From: RPQJ01 sp963823535 | GTDB lineage: Bacteria; Pseudomonadota; Gammaproteobacteria; Steroidobacterales; Steroidobacteraceae | Direction: 5' to 3' | Assembly: GCA_963823535.1 (NCBI GenBank) | Contig: CAWGLZ010000004.1 | Location: forward strand, 434,001 to 498,000 | DNA: 64,000 nt | Shown here: positions 8,741 to 18,332 of the stretch, one piece after another | How positions within the stretch are numbered: position 1 is the first letter of the stretch | Layout of the letters: the number at the start of each line of letters is the position of its first letter | Notes under the pieces: generated by a model | Told to the model about the DNA's origin: nothing | The model's database searches: none | The model's input: only the letters and a program-made list of their open reading frames with translations | Program-made: the position numbers and the translations under genes

Positions 8741-11140
8741 TCAGCGCGCCACTCCGAGGCCGGAATCTGCTCCGAGCCATTGACCTGGCTGCGCGCCATT
8801 GCAGGCATTCGCCCGCACGAAGGCGGTGCTCGGCGTCAGGCCCAGCTCGCAGCTGCGCGTGCAGAGCGTACGGAATGCGGGGCCGTCCAGCCCCGTCGTC
8901 TCGTGGTAGAGGACCAGGAGGCGATTCCAGATCGGCCGGGGAATCGTCTGCGCGCTACCCTGGAACGAGCTGCAATCCCGGCTCCTGGCGCAGGCCTCGA
9001 GGGCGCGGATGACGGTCGCGCACTGCTCGCGGGCGAGGGGTCGCGCTGCCTGGCCGGACCGGTCGACGAGAAGGTTGCCGGCTGGGGTCAGGACCGCGCG
9101 GCGAAACTGCCCATCCCAGAGCCCCAGGTCCACTGCGACGCCGTCCGCGGTCGCCGAGGCGGCGCCACCGCCGGCGCCCACCGGCAGGTCGGTGGCGAGG
9201 CGCACGGCCGGCGGCCGGTCTGGCCTCAACTCCAGCCAGAACGGGCTGCGAGGCTTGCAGGTCGGTCCGTCCGCCGCGCATCCCGAGAATCCAACGACGA
9301 CTTCCCGGTCCGAGAACACGGCCCGATGAACCAGTTCGATCGTCTCCTCGCGCAGTCCCGCGACGGGCGCGCCATCCAGGACCACCTCGCGGGCCGCCGT
9401 ACCATCGCCTGCCGGGGCGACCGTCAGCAGGCCCGCGACCGTGGGCAGGGGGCCGCTCGATCCAGTCACCGACTCTTCCGTCAGCAGCGTTCCTGGAGCC
9501 TCCGGCGTGGAGGGAAGCCCGGGTGTCGGCGCGATGCGTGTGTTCGCCGCCGGTTGCGCTGCCGGCGGCGTGTCGCGCGGCGACCGTGTCAGGACGATGG
9601 CGAGCGCGACGAGCGCAGCGACCGAGACAATCCCGAGGATCCCGCGCCGCCATGCCCGGGGTTCGGGGTGCCGGTGTTGCGGTTGCGGTTCCTGATGCCG
9701 GTGTTGCGGTTGGGCGTCGGCGGCCGGCGGCTCTGTGCCGCTTGATACGGGATCGGTGTGAATTCCACCCGCGTCGTCCGCCGCGACGTCGCGGCGGCCG
9801 CTCAGTCCGCGCAGGCGACGGCGACCCTCCGCTTCGTTGATCCTCTGCAGCTGGGAGGCCTCCACGACGGCCATGGAGACGTCCTTCTGGCGCAGCCCGC
9901 CCACGGTGCCGCTGCTGACGGGTTCGATGAGGCCGATCGCGCTGAGCCATTGCCCGTTCCAGGCCTTGTCGGGTGCCTCGCCGAAACCGGCGAGCCCGTC
10001 GGGCCAGATCTTCAGGCACACCATGTCGTGCGACGGTTCGCCGAACTCGATTCGCAGGTGGCTCGGCTCGGTCCGGGTCCCCCTCACCGCTGCCACGCGC
10101 TCGATCCGGCCGACCAGCTCGACGCGGTCCCCCACGTGGGCGCAGCACCGGGCAAAGTCCGTCGCATCGACGATCTCGTAGGGCGAGACATAGGGAGCGC
10201 GCTCGCCCGTGCCGGGGTCACCGGAGAAGACCACATGGACCGCAGGGATGCTGCGACCCGCGACGAAGTCTTCCAGGATCGGTATCGCGCCGAAGGGCGA
10301 ACTGCAGACTGCCGCGAGGTGCTGCGTCCGCGCGCCGAGTCCCGGCACGGCGCTCAACAGGCGGAAGGCTCGGGACCGTGCCGGATCGAGGAAGTCCGCG
10401 GCACGAAACAGGAACGCCTCCGGGCCGCTGCCGGTCGCCTCCCACAACTCCGGACAGCGGCTCAGTGCGTCGAGCGCGAGGTCGATGACGGCGAACGAGA
10501 AGTTGTCGAGTTCGGCGTTGAAATGCCGGGCGCGGCGCCCGGGGTGCTGGAAATTGCGATGCCCCAGCTCCGCACTGTAGAGGGCCGCGAGTTCGGGCAC
10601 GAACATGCCGTCGTAGTCGATGAGCCGCAGATCCGCGGCGCCCTGCACGATGATGTTCGAGGGGTGAATGTCGCCGTGAGCGATGCCGAGGCCCTGCAGG
10701 TGCCGGGCCAGGCGGCGCATCTCGTCCCGCAGTCCCTGCAGCACGGCCGGGTTGTGCAGCTGGGCGGCGACGACCGAAGAGAGCGTCGGCCCCTCGACCC
10801 AGTCCATCCGCACGATCGGGTAGGTGCCGCTCTCGGTCCGGATGCCGGAGGGCTGGAATTCGAGGTCGGTGAAGTACGGGCTGTCGATGCGACCCAGGTG
10901 GTCGCAGATGGCCGCGTAGCGCAGGTCGACGGCCTCGAGTTCCTTGTGAAAGCAACGGACGGCGAAATGCCTGTCGCCCGCCATCACTTCGAACGTCAGT
11001 GCGAACGTGCCGCCATGGGCCACGGGCACTCCGTGTCCGTGGGTACGCAAGGTCCCGCGCGCGAGCAAGGGGTCGGAGAGCACGAGGCCCAGGTTGAGCA
11101 GGAGCGCATCACTGTACTCGGCAAATGACGGATATCGCAT
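8741..11140 (-). CDS. YegI-like protein kinase domain protein with OB-like, membrane and extracytoplasmic parts
   Basis: The 799-residue protein starts MRYPSFAEYSDALLLNLGLV (ATG at 11140; a 17-residue upstream extension is less likely). The amino third resembles the YegI-like kinase fold: HGDIHPSNIIV at about 155-165 supplies the catalytic-loop Asp and Asn, and LIDYDGM at about 173-179 stands for the DFG metal site. The beta-3 lysine position appears to be Arg (FAVRCF). Residues about 335-410 (VGDRVELVGRIERV onward) look like a small OB-type beta domain. A Gln/His/Pro tandem repeat precedes one membrane helix at about 500-517, and some 280 residues follow with several cysteines, presumably outside the membrane. 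The ligand and substrate are unknown. YegI partners (a PP2C phosphatase and a VWA protein) are not adjacent here. Confidence 0.7.
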   Translation of the reverse strand: MRYPSFAEYSDALLLNLGLVLSDPLLARGTLRTHGHGVPVAHGGTFALTFEVMAGDRHFAVRCFHKELEAVDLRYAAICDHLGRIDSPYFTDLEFQPSGIRTESGTYPIVRMDWVEGPTLSSVVAAQLHNPAVLQGLRDEMRRLARHLQGLGIAHGDIHPSNIIVQGAADLRLIDYDGMFVPELAALYSAELGHRNFQHPGRRARHFNAELDNFSFAVIDLALDALSRCPELWEATGSGPEAFLFRAADFLDPARSRAFRLLSAVPGLGARTQHLAAVCSSPFGAIPILEDFVAGRSIPAVHVVFSGDPGTGERAPYVSPYEIVDATDFARCCAHVGDRVELVGRIERVAAVRGTRTEPSHLRIEFGEPSHDMVCLKIWPDGLAGFGEAPDKAWNGQWLSAIGLIEPVSSGTVGGLRQKDVSMAVVEASQLQRINEAEGRRRLRGLSGRRDVAADDAGGIHTDPVSSGTEPPAADAQPQHRHQEPQPQHRHPEPRAWRRGILGIVSVAALVALAIVLTRSPRDTPPAAQPAANTRIAPTPGLPSTPEAPGTLLTEESVTGSSGPLPTVAGLLTVAPAGDGTAAREVVLDGAPVAGLREETIELVHRAVFSDREVVVGFSGCAADGPTCKPRSPFWLELRPDRPPAVRLATDLPVGAGGGAASATADGVAVDLGLWDGQFRRAVLTPAGNLLVDRSGQAARPLAREQCATVIRALEACARSRDCSSFQGSAQTIPRPIWNRLLVLYHETTGLDGPAFRTLCTRSCELGLTPSTAFVRANACNGAQPGQWLGADSGLGVAR
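9671..9712 (-). repeat. Two-copy 27-bp tandem repeat in linker of kinase-like gene
   Basis: A 15-base word recurs at 9671-9685 and 9698-9712, a period of 27 bases, in frame with the kinase-like gene. It encodes the QPQHRHQEPQPQHRHPEP linker just before the membrane helix, so copy number could vary without breaking the frame. Confidence 0.6.
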
Positions 11141-11319
11141 GATCTTGGTGCGCGAGCCGACGGTACGTGGACGCGTCCCCGATCCTGACACACGCTCGCG
11201 GCCCTATCCAAGGCCCTGGTCACGCTCCGGGCCGCAACCGTGACGGTGGACTCGTAAACGAAGCGGCCTCGCCGGCACCGCGTGTCGTCGCGGTACGTCG
11301 CCTGCGATCGGGGGGCGGG

Positions 11320-11805
11320 TCAGTACCGTCCGTGCGTCTTGTAGAGGTAGTTCGTCAGCTCGGCGGTCTGCATGGACATCCTGCGCTGGATCTCGTGCAC
11401 GACCCGCACGATGGCGCGCATGACGTGATAGACGACCTTGGGTCGCGTTTCGAGCAGTCCCTCGAGCGCGTCTCGACTCAGTCCGAGCACCCGCGTGTCG
11501 CTGAGGGCGACCAGCGATGCGTAGCGGGTTGCCCCGTCGAGGAAGGACAGTTCGCCCACGACGTCGCCCGGCCGGATCGCGTTGAGCGTTACCTCGACCT
11601 CGCTTCCAGCGCCCTTGACGACACCGAGGACACCGTTCACGACGACATAGAGGTGGTCGTCGGCCGAGCCTTCCTGCACGAGGACTTCGCCGTGTCCCAG
11701 GTCGCGCAGGGTCATGGCCTGGGCAAGGATCTGCCGCTCCGCGTCGTCGAGTTCGGCGGCCAGCTTCGACTTGCTGAGGCCTTCCAGGATGGCGGCGTCG
11801 GTCAT
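11320..11805 (-). CDS. Stand-alone cyclic-nucleotide-binding domain protein
   Basis: This 161-residue protein is essentially one cNMP-binding beta-roll plus a C-terminal helix. The domain spans about residues 15-130 and includes DHLYVVVNGVLGVVKGAG, the phosphate-binding-cassette region IRPGDVVGELSFLDGATRYA (E near 83, R near 91) and VLGLSRDALEGLLETRP. There is no helix-turn-helix, so it is not a CRP-type regulator; the last 35 residues (VVHEIQRRMSMQTAELTNYL) form an amphipathic helix that may dimerise or bind a partner. GGAG sits upstream of the ATG at 11805. It lies 79 bases after the CFA-type gene on the same strand and may be the last gene of that operon. Target and ligand are unknown. Confidence 0.88.
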   Translation of the reverse strand: MTDAAILEGLSKSKLAAELDDAERQILAQAMTLRDLGHGEVLVQEGSADDHLYVVVNGVLGVVKGAGSEVEVTLNAIRPGDVVGELSFLDGATRYASLVALSDTRVLGLSRDALEGLLETRPKVVYHVMRAIVRVVHEIQRRMSMQTAELTNYLYKTHGRY

Positions 11806-11884
11806 GGTCGTTCGCTCCGGGGATGCAGGGGTTCAGACAGGATTCTCGCGGCCTTGCCCCGGCTTCGATAGTAGGTGAAAGCCG

Positions 11885-13153
11885 CTAGATCACCGACGGC
11901 AGCCGACAGCGAGGCCGGGTGAGCAGCATCTGCACGTCGCCCAGCTGGCGCTCGAGGAACCCGCCCTCGCAGTAGCAGAGATAGTACTCCCACATCCGCA
12001 CGAAAGTGTCCGGGTAGCCGAGCCGCCGGACCTCGGGCAGGTGGGCGTGGAAGTTCTCGCGCCAGCGGCGCAGGGTGGTGGCGTAGTGCGGGCCGATGTC
12101 CTCGAGGTGGAAGACCTTCATGTCGGTCGTGCGGCGCACGGAGTTTGTGATGGCCGTGACCGAGGGGATGAAGCTGCCCGGGAATATGAAGCGCTGAATG
12201 AAGTCCACCGACCCGAGTGCCTCCTCGTAGAACTGGTCCTGGAGGGTGATGGCCTGCAGCAGCATCGCGCCATCCGGCTCGAGCAGTCGCCCGCACTTCG
12301 CGGTGTAGGTGTCAAGGAAGCGTGCGCCCACCGCCTCGACCATCTCGATCGACACCAGCTTGTCGTAGCGGCCGCGCAGGTCGCGATAATCGTCCAGCAG
12401 GAGGGTCACGCGGTCCTCGAGGCCGGCGGCCGCGATCTTCTCCTTCGCCCAGTCATGCTGTTCACGCGAGATCGTGGTCGTGGTGACCCGGCAGCCGTGG
12501 CGACTCGCGGCGTGGACGGCGAACCCGCCCCAGCCGGTGCCGATCTCGAGCAGGTGGTCCGACGGGGAGAGCCGCAGCTTGCGGCAGATGCGCTCGAATT
12601 TCGCCAGCTGGGCCTCGTGCAGGGTTGTGTCGTCGCGTTCGAACACGCCGCAGGAGTAGGCCATCGTCTCGTCGAGCATCAGTTCGAACAGCGCATTGCC
12701 CAGGTCGTAGTGCGCGGCGATGTTGCGACGGCTGCCGTCCGGACTGTTGCGATTGAGCCAGTGCAGGATGCGCCGCAGCGGCGCGGTGGCGATCGCGGCA
12801 CCGCCCTCCAGGGACTGCATGACGTCCCGGTTGACGAGGAACAGCCGGATCACCGCCGTGAGGTCGTCCGCTCGCCACAGGCCGCGAAGGTAGGCCTCCC
12901 CACCCCCGACGGTACCGCCGAACGCCGCGTCGGCATACGTCTGCGGGTGCAGGATCTCGATCGTGGCGCGCAGGTCGCACGCCGGCGTGCGACGACCGAA
13001 AGTGAACCGATCGGGGCCATCCACGACGGTCAGTTCACCCTCACGCAGTCTGGCGAGCCTGCCCAGGAACAGCCTCCGACCGAACTGCTGCAGCCAGGAT
13101 TCCCGGTCGGGCCGCTGGGCCCCGTCAATGGCAGGGACGATGCTGGGTTTCAC
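11885..13153 (-). CDS. cfa: Cyclopropane-fatty-acyl-phospholipid synthase-type methyltransferase
   Basis: The 422-residue protein belongs to the CFA synthase family, SAM-dependent enzymes that add a methylene or methyl group to the double bond of membrane phospholipid acyl chains. Seen are NIAAHYDLGNALFELMLDE (substrate region), AYSCGVF, the SAM motif LEIGTGWGGFAVHA, LVSIEMVEAVG and the late CFA signature MWEYYLCYCEGGF with the conserved Cys. The GTG start at 13151-13153 overlaps the TGA of the upstream DUF1365 gene (GTGA), implying translational coupling. The frame is open much further upstream, but that part is the antiphase of DUF1365. In alphaproteobacteria such genes can make furan or 10-methyl fatty acids rather than cyclopropane, so the exact product is open. 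Confidence 0.9.
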   Translation of the reverse strand: MKPSIVPAIDGAQRPDRESWLQQFGRRLFLGRLARLREGELTVVDGPDRFTFGRRTPACDLRATIEILHPQTYADAAFGGTVGGGEAYLRGLWRADDLTAVIRLFLVNRDVMQSLEGGAAIATAPLRRILHWLNRNSPDGSRRNIAAHYDLGNALFELMLDETMAYSCGVFERDDTTLHEAQLAKFERICRKLRLSPSDHLLEIGTGWGGFAVHAASRHGCRVTTTTISREQHDWAKEKIAAAGLEDRVTLLLDDYRDLRGRYDKLVSIEMVEAVGARFLDTYTAKCGRLLEPDGAMLLQAITLQDQFYEEALGSVDFIQRFIFPGSFIPSVTAITNSVRRTTDMKVFHLEDIGPHYATTLRRWRENFHAHLPEVRRLGYPDTFVRMWEYYLCYCEGGFLERQLGDVQMLLTRPRCRLPSVI

Positions 13154-13950
13154 GGAACAGGCCTCCCGATGCGCCCGGCGTGCAGGCGGTGTCCAGTGCC
13201 CGTCTTGTCGGGGTGGGTGTGGAACGGCACGCGCTTCAGCCAGAGCCGGAGGGCCTGCCAGTAGATCGCGGCCGTGACCTTGATCGGCAGCAAGGGATAG
13301 CGCAGCAGCGCCTCCGCGAGTGACCCGCCACCGATCGGTACGCGGTCGAGCGTCATGGTTGCGTCGAACTCGACTGCGTCGTCGCGCCGGTTCTCCATGT
13401 GCACGAGGATCCGGCCGTCGGGCCGGGTGAAGCGCCAGTCGTAGCTCATGTCCATCGGCAGGAATGGCGACACGTGGAAGTCCTTGCCGAACCGGAATCG
13501 CAGTTTCGACGGCGAACCTTCGCTGGCGCTGACCGGCAGCACATAGCAGTGCCGCTCGCCCCAGGGCGTATTGTTGATCTCGGCGACCACGGACTCGAGC
13601 GCGTGGTCGTCGGCGTCGAAGCAGTAGTAGAAGCTCACCGGGTTGAAGCCGTAGCCGAGCAGCCGCGGCGCCGTGAGCAGCCGGATCGGTCCGGCGGGGC
13701 GGCGGCCCGTGCGGCTCTCGACGAGGGCCCGCACCTCGTCGTCGAGTGGGCGGTCCGGGTCTCCGAGGTGATCCGCGCGGTGCCAGCGCGCGAGCGCGGG
13801 GCGCCGCGCCGACCACAACCAGCGGCCGTCGAGTGCCTCCGGCAACTCTCCCAGGTCGAGGTACAGCAGGCAGAGGCGATAGCGGAACGCGTGGGGGACC
13901 GGCGCGTTGCGGCGGTGCCTAACCCACCCGGCGTAGAGGCAGCTCTGCAC
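13150..13950 (-). CDS. DUF1365 family protein
   Basis: The 266-residue protein opens MQSCLYAGWVRHRRNAPVPH and contains the family hallmarks YGFNPVSFYYCFDADD and HVSPFLPMDMSYDWRFT, with DKTGTGHRLHAG near the end. DUF1365 proteins are nearly always encoded with a flavin amine oxidase and a CFA-type methyltransferase, as here, and are presumed to act in modified-lipid synthesis or handling; no reaction is established to my knowledge. Its start overlaps the end of the flavoprotein gene by 32 bases and its stop overlaps the cfa start, so the three are translated as a tightly coupled set. Confidence 0.9.
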   Translation of the reverse strand: MQSCLYAGWVRHRRNAPVPHAFRYRLCLLYLDLGELPEALDGRWLWSARRPALARWHRADHLGDPDRPLDDEVRALVESRTGRRPAGPIRLLTAPRLLGYGFNPVSFYYCFDADDHALESVVAEINNTPWGERHCYVLPVSASEGSPSKLRFRFGKDFHVSPFLPMDMSYDWRFTRPDGRILVHMENRRDDAVEFDATMTLDRVPIGGGSLAEALLRYPLLPIKVTAAIYWQALRLWLKRVPFHTHPDKTGTGHRLHAGRIGRPVP

Positions 13951-15192
13951 GAGCCGTATCCTCCTGGAAATGGGCGAGCGCAGCCTGGGCGCTCACGACG
14001 CCGTCCTCGTGGAAGCCGGAGCGCCAGTAGGCGCCGCAGAAGTACGTGTTCTGCACGCCGTTCAGGTCGCGATGCCGGGCCTGTGCCGCGACGGCCCGCG
14101 GCGAATACACCGGATGATCGTACTGGAACTGGCGCAGGATCCGCCGCTCGTCGATCGAGTTGCCGCGGTTGAGCGACACCAGGAAGCGGACCGGCGCGTC
14201 GATCGACTGCAGCACGTTCATGTCGTAGGTGAGCGCCACCGCGTCCTGGGGGCTGTCGAGCAGGTGGTAGTTCCAGGCGGCGCGCGCAAGCGGGCGCCGT
14301 GGCAGCAGGCGCTCGTCGGTGTGGAGGATGACCTCATTGGACGCATAGGGGAACGCGCCCAGCACCTCGATCTCCGCCGCGGTCGGCGTCTCGAGCAGGT
14401 CGAGCGCCTGGCCGGAGTGACAGGCGAGGAACACGCGCTCGTAGCTCGCCACGTCGCCGCTTGCGGTCCTGACGCGGACCTCCGTCGCCCGCCGGTGGAT
14501 CGACTCGACCGCGGTCCCGAGTCGCAGCTCGAGCCGCGTCGCCGCCAGCAGGGCGCGCACGTACTCGCGCGAGCCACCGCGCACGGCCTGCCACTGGGGG
14601 CGATCGTCGACGGAAAGGAAGCCGTGCCTGTCGAAGAAATCGATGAAGAACCGCGCCGGGAAGCCGAGCATGGTCGAGGCCTCGGCGGACCAGATGGCGC
14701 GTCCCATCGGCACGACGTAGTGCTCGACGAACTGTCGCGAATAGCGGCCGCGGCTGAGGTATTCACCGAGCGTCAGCGAGTCTTCCAGCGAGTCCGCCTG
14801 CGTCTTCGCGCGCGCGTTGAAGCGCAGGATGTCGGCGATCATGCGCAGGAACGACGGACGCAGGAGGTTGCGTCGCTGCGCGAAGAGCGAATTGACGGAA
14901 GTGCCGTTGTACTCGAGCCCGGTGCGCTCGCAGCGCAGGCTGAAGCTCATGTTCGACGGCTGCCACGCCACCCCGAGCTCGCGCAGCATCGCGATGAAAT
15001 TCGGGTAGGTCCAGTCGTTGAACACGATGAACCCGGTGTCGACTGCGTAGCGTCGGCCGTCGAACTCGACGTCCACCGTCGCGGTATGGCCGCCGGCGTA
15101 GTCGGCGGCCTCGTAGAGCGTCACCTCGTGTTCGCGCGAGAGTCGCCATGCCGCGTGCAGGCCGGCGATTCCGGCGCCCACCACGGCGATTC

Positions 15193-15196
<4 letters not shown>
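13919..15196 (-). CDS. FAD-dependent amine-oxidase-like protein of lipid-modification cluster
   Basis: This is a 425-residue flavoprotein. The Rossmann FAD motif is at the very start (VRIAVVGAGIAGLHAAWRLS, then LYEAADYAGGHTATVD), the middle has YVVPMGRAIWSAEASTMLGF, and the FAD-capping end reads NTYFCGAYWRSGFHEDGVVS. The family is annotated as NAD/FAD-binding or amine oxidase and is a fixed neighbour of DUF1365 and CFA-type genes. The GTG start at 15194-15196 overlaps the TGA of the desaturase gene (15193-15195). A probable role is redox chemistry on an unsaturated or methylated acyl chain, inferred from the neighbours. The frame extends upstream to 15802, but that extension is the antiphase of the desaturase. 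Confidence 0.9.
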
Positions 15197-16167
<971 letters not shown>

Positions 16168-16178
16168 GACGTGGCTCC

Positions 16179-16748
16179 TCAATTGGCCGCCGCGGAGACC
16201 GGCGGTGCGTCATTTCCCAGCAGCCGCGACCGGAGGTCACTCACCACGCTGCGCGGATCGAGCCAGATCGCGAGAAACGCCGGTCCAAACGCAGGGTCGT
16301 CCAGTTGTCCGAAGCGGCGTTTCTGATCATAGAACCGCGTGGGTCCACCGGCAATAACGATCGTGGTGACGTTGTCGCCGGGCTCCACGTCAGACCAGAT
16401 GCGACGCAGCTCGTCGAGCCATCGTTCCCGCTGCGCCGGATCCGGCTGCCCCAGCCGCCGCCACGCGGTATCGGTGATCCTGAGCAACTCGTCACGGGAA
16501 AACGCGCGCTGGTAGCTCAGGCTGAGTGCCACCGTCTCCCCGGGCGCGAAGCCCTGGTATCGACCGGTGGTCGTCCACAGGCTCGCGTCGTAAATCGGAA
16601 ACCCGAGCCAGCGGAGGCCGCCGTTGCCCACCCGCTGGAGTGGATATCGCTGCTCGAGCACCGGGGTCGGCAGCGATGACGCCTGGCTGGCCAGCGGCGA
16701 CAGGCACAGCGTCAGCATGGTCCCGGCAATGAGGGCGCGGAGCGACAT
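16179..16748 (-). CDS. Exported chalcone isomerase-like protein
   Basis: The 189-residue protein has a signal peptide (about 1-23, ending SQASS) and then the chalcone-isomerase-like fold: RVGNGGLRWLGFPIYDASLW, SLSYQRAFSRDELLRITDTA and PAFLAIWLDPRSVVSDLRSR. Bacterial relatives are not flavonoid enzymes; they occur next to desaturase/DUF1365/CFA genes and are probably fatty-acid-binding periplasmic proteins. It is the second gene of the leftward operon, 33 bases after the photolyase and 11 bases before the desaturase. Confidence 0.82.
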   Translation of the reverse strand: MSLRALIAGTMLTLCLSPLASQASSLPTPVLEQRYPLQRVGNGGLRWLGFPIYDASLWTTTGRYQGFAPGETVALSLSYQRAFSRDELLRITDTAWRRLGQPDPAQRERWLDELRRIWSDVEPGDNVTTIVIAGGPTRFYDQKRRFGQLDDPAFGPAFLAIWLDPRSVVSDLRSRLLGNDAPPVSAAAN

Positions 16749-16781
16749 TCGAGCGTTTTCGTTGCCGGCCGGGCCGCGGAT

Positions 16782-18236
16782 TCAGCGGGCAGCGCCCTTG
16801 ATGGCGTTGTAGGCCGACAGCGCCGCCGCCCGGCTCGTGGCCAGGGCGACGATCGGTCGGGGGTACGTCCGGCCGAGGTCCACGCCCGCGTCGGTCAGTG
16901 TGGCGGGGGGCGCCTCCCATGGACGATGGATCCAGGTGTCGGGGAGTCGGTGCAGTTCCGGCAGCCACCGCCGCAGGTAGGCGCGGTCGGGATCGTAGCG
17001 GACCGCCTGCAGGGTCGGGTTGAAGATCCGGAAGAACGGGGCGGCGTCGGCTCCACAGCCTGCCGTCCATTGCCAGCCGAGGGTGTTGTTCGGCAGGTCC
17101 GCGTCCACGAGCGTGTCCCAGAACCACCGCGCACCCTCGAGCCAGGGCTGGAGCAGATTCTTGGTGAGCAGCGAGGCCGCGATCATGCGCACGCGGTTGT
17201 GCATCCAGCCGGTCGACCATAGTTCGCGCATGCCGGCGTCCACGATGGGGAAACCCGTCAGGCCGCGCTGCCACGCTTCGAGCCAGTCCGGGTTCGGAGT
17301 CCAGGCAAAGCTCTCGAAACGGGCATCGAGCGGGGATGATGCCGTGTGCGGGAAATGATGCAGCAGGTGGTGCGCGAATTCCCGCCAGCCCAGTTCGCGC
17401 ACGAAGGCGTCCGCCGCGCCCTGCGCGGCCGGCTGGTCGAGCAGCGCATTGCGCACCGCAGCGAGGCACTGCCGTGGACCGACCTCGCCAAAGTGCAGGT
17501 GAGGTGACAGGCGCGAGGTGTCCGGCCGGTCCGGACGGTCGCGACCTTCGGTGTAGGCAGCCATCGCGCCGTCCACGAACGTCTCCAGGCGCTCGAGCGC
17601 GGCGTCCTCGCCGGGGACCCACGCACGCTCGAGTCCGGCGTCCCAGCGGATGCCAGGGCGCAACCCGAGTTCGTCCACGCACAGGGTCGACGGAAACGGC
17701 CTCGGGGCGGAAATCGCGGTCGGGGCGGCGGGGGGCCGGGGCACGCCGTCGAGGCGGGTGAGGCACGTGCGCCAGAACGGCGTAAAGACGCGGTACGGTT
17801 GCCCGGCCCCCGTCCGGATTTCCCACGGCTCCTGCAGGAGGGCGGCGTTGAAGCTCTCGCACTCGAGTCCCGCCTCGCGCAGGGCCGATTTGATGCGGGT
17901 GTCGCGGGCGACGATGGTGGGGTCGTACAGCCGGTTCCAGTAGACCGCACAGGCGTCGGTCTCGCGGGCGACCTGCAGCAACGTCTCGCAGGACGGCCCG
18001 CGCCGCAGGCACAGTCGGCCGCCGCGCGCCCGCAGTGCGGCGTCGAGGCGGACGAGACTGTGGTGCAGCCACCAGCGGCTCGCAGCCCCGGGCGCCCAAG
18101 GGGCCTCTTCGTCGGGCGCGTGGACGTAGAGTGCCACCACGCGCCGGGCGCGTTCGCAGGCCGCGATCAGCGCGGGGTTGTCGGTCAGTCGCAGATCGCG
18201 GCGGATCCAGACGATGGCGGTGCCCGTTTCGCTCAT
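16782..18236 (-). CDS. phrB: Deoxyribodipyrimidine photolyase
   Basis: The 484-residue protein is a class I CPD photolyase, which uses blue light and FADH- to split cyclobutane pyrimidine dimers. The antenna-binding alpha/beta domain starts IVWIRRDLRLTDNPALIAAC; the FAD domain contains LGWREFAHHLLHHFP, WMHNRVRMIAASLLTKNLL and LPNNTLGWQWTAGCGADAAP. The length is normal. GGGGAG precedes the ATG at 18236. It leads the lipid-modification operon (33-base gap to the next gene). The same association of photolyase with CFA, DUF1365 and flavoprotein genes occurs in the RpoE/ChrR singlet-oxygen regulon of Rhodobacter, which suggests light-stress control; no rpoE/chrR pair is seen in this window. Confidence 0.96.
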   Translation of the reverse strand: MSETGTAIVWIRRDLRLTDNPALIAACERARRVVALYVHAPDEEAPWAPGAASRWWLHHSLVRLDAALRARGGRLCLRRGPSCETLLQVARETDACAVYWNRLYDPTIVARDTRIKSALREAGLECESFNAALLQEPWEIRTGAGQPYRVFTPFWRTCLTRLDGVPRPPAAPTAISAPRPFPSTLCVDELGLRPGIRWDAGLERAWVPGEDAALERLETFVDGAMAAYTEGRDRPDRPDTSRLSPHLHFGEVGPRQCLAAVRNALLDQPAAQGAADAFVRELGWREFAHHLLHHFPHTASSPLDARFESFAWTPNPDWLEAWQRGLTGFPIVDAGMRELWSTGWMHNRVRMIAASLLTKNLLQPWLEGARWFWDTLVDADLPNNTLGWQWTAGCGADAAPFFRIFNPTLQAVRYDPDRAYLRRWLPELHRLPDTWIHRPWEAPPATLTDAGVDLGRTYPRPIVALATSRAAALSAYNAIKGAAR

Positions 18237-18298
18237 GCCTGCTCCCCGGGCGCCCGCCGCCCGCCACCCGTCACGTGCGGTCGGGCGCGTCCGCTCGG

Positions 18299-18326
18299 CC
18301 GGCGCCGCGGCATCCGCCGGCGCCGG
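18299..18326 (-). terminator. GC-rich hairpin after htpX, possible terminator
   Basis: A perfect 9-bp inverted repeat (18299-18307 with 18318-18326) with a 10-nt loop lies immediately downstream of the leftward htpX stop at 18333. It has no U-tract, so it is only a candidate. Confidence 0.3.
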
Positions 18327-18332
18327 GAATGC

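Noticed and set aside
11885..13816. 643-residue open frame with a long Arg/Pro-rich amino half
   Set aside because: Only the part from GTG 13153 is the CFA-type enzyme; the rest is the antiphase of the DUF1365 gene on the same strand.
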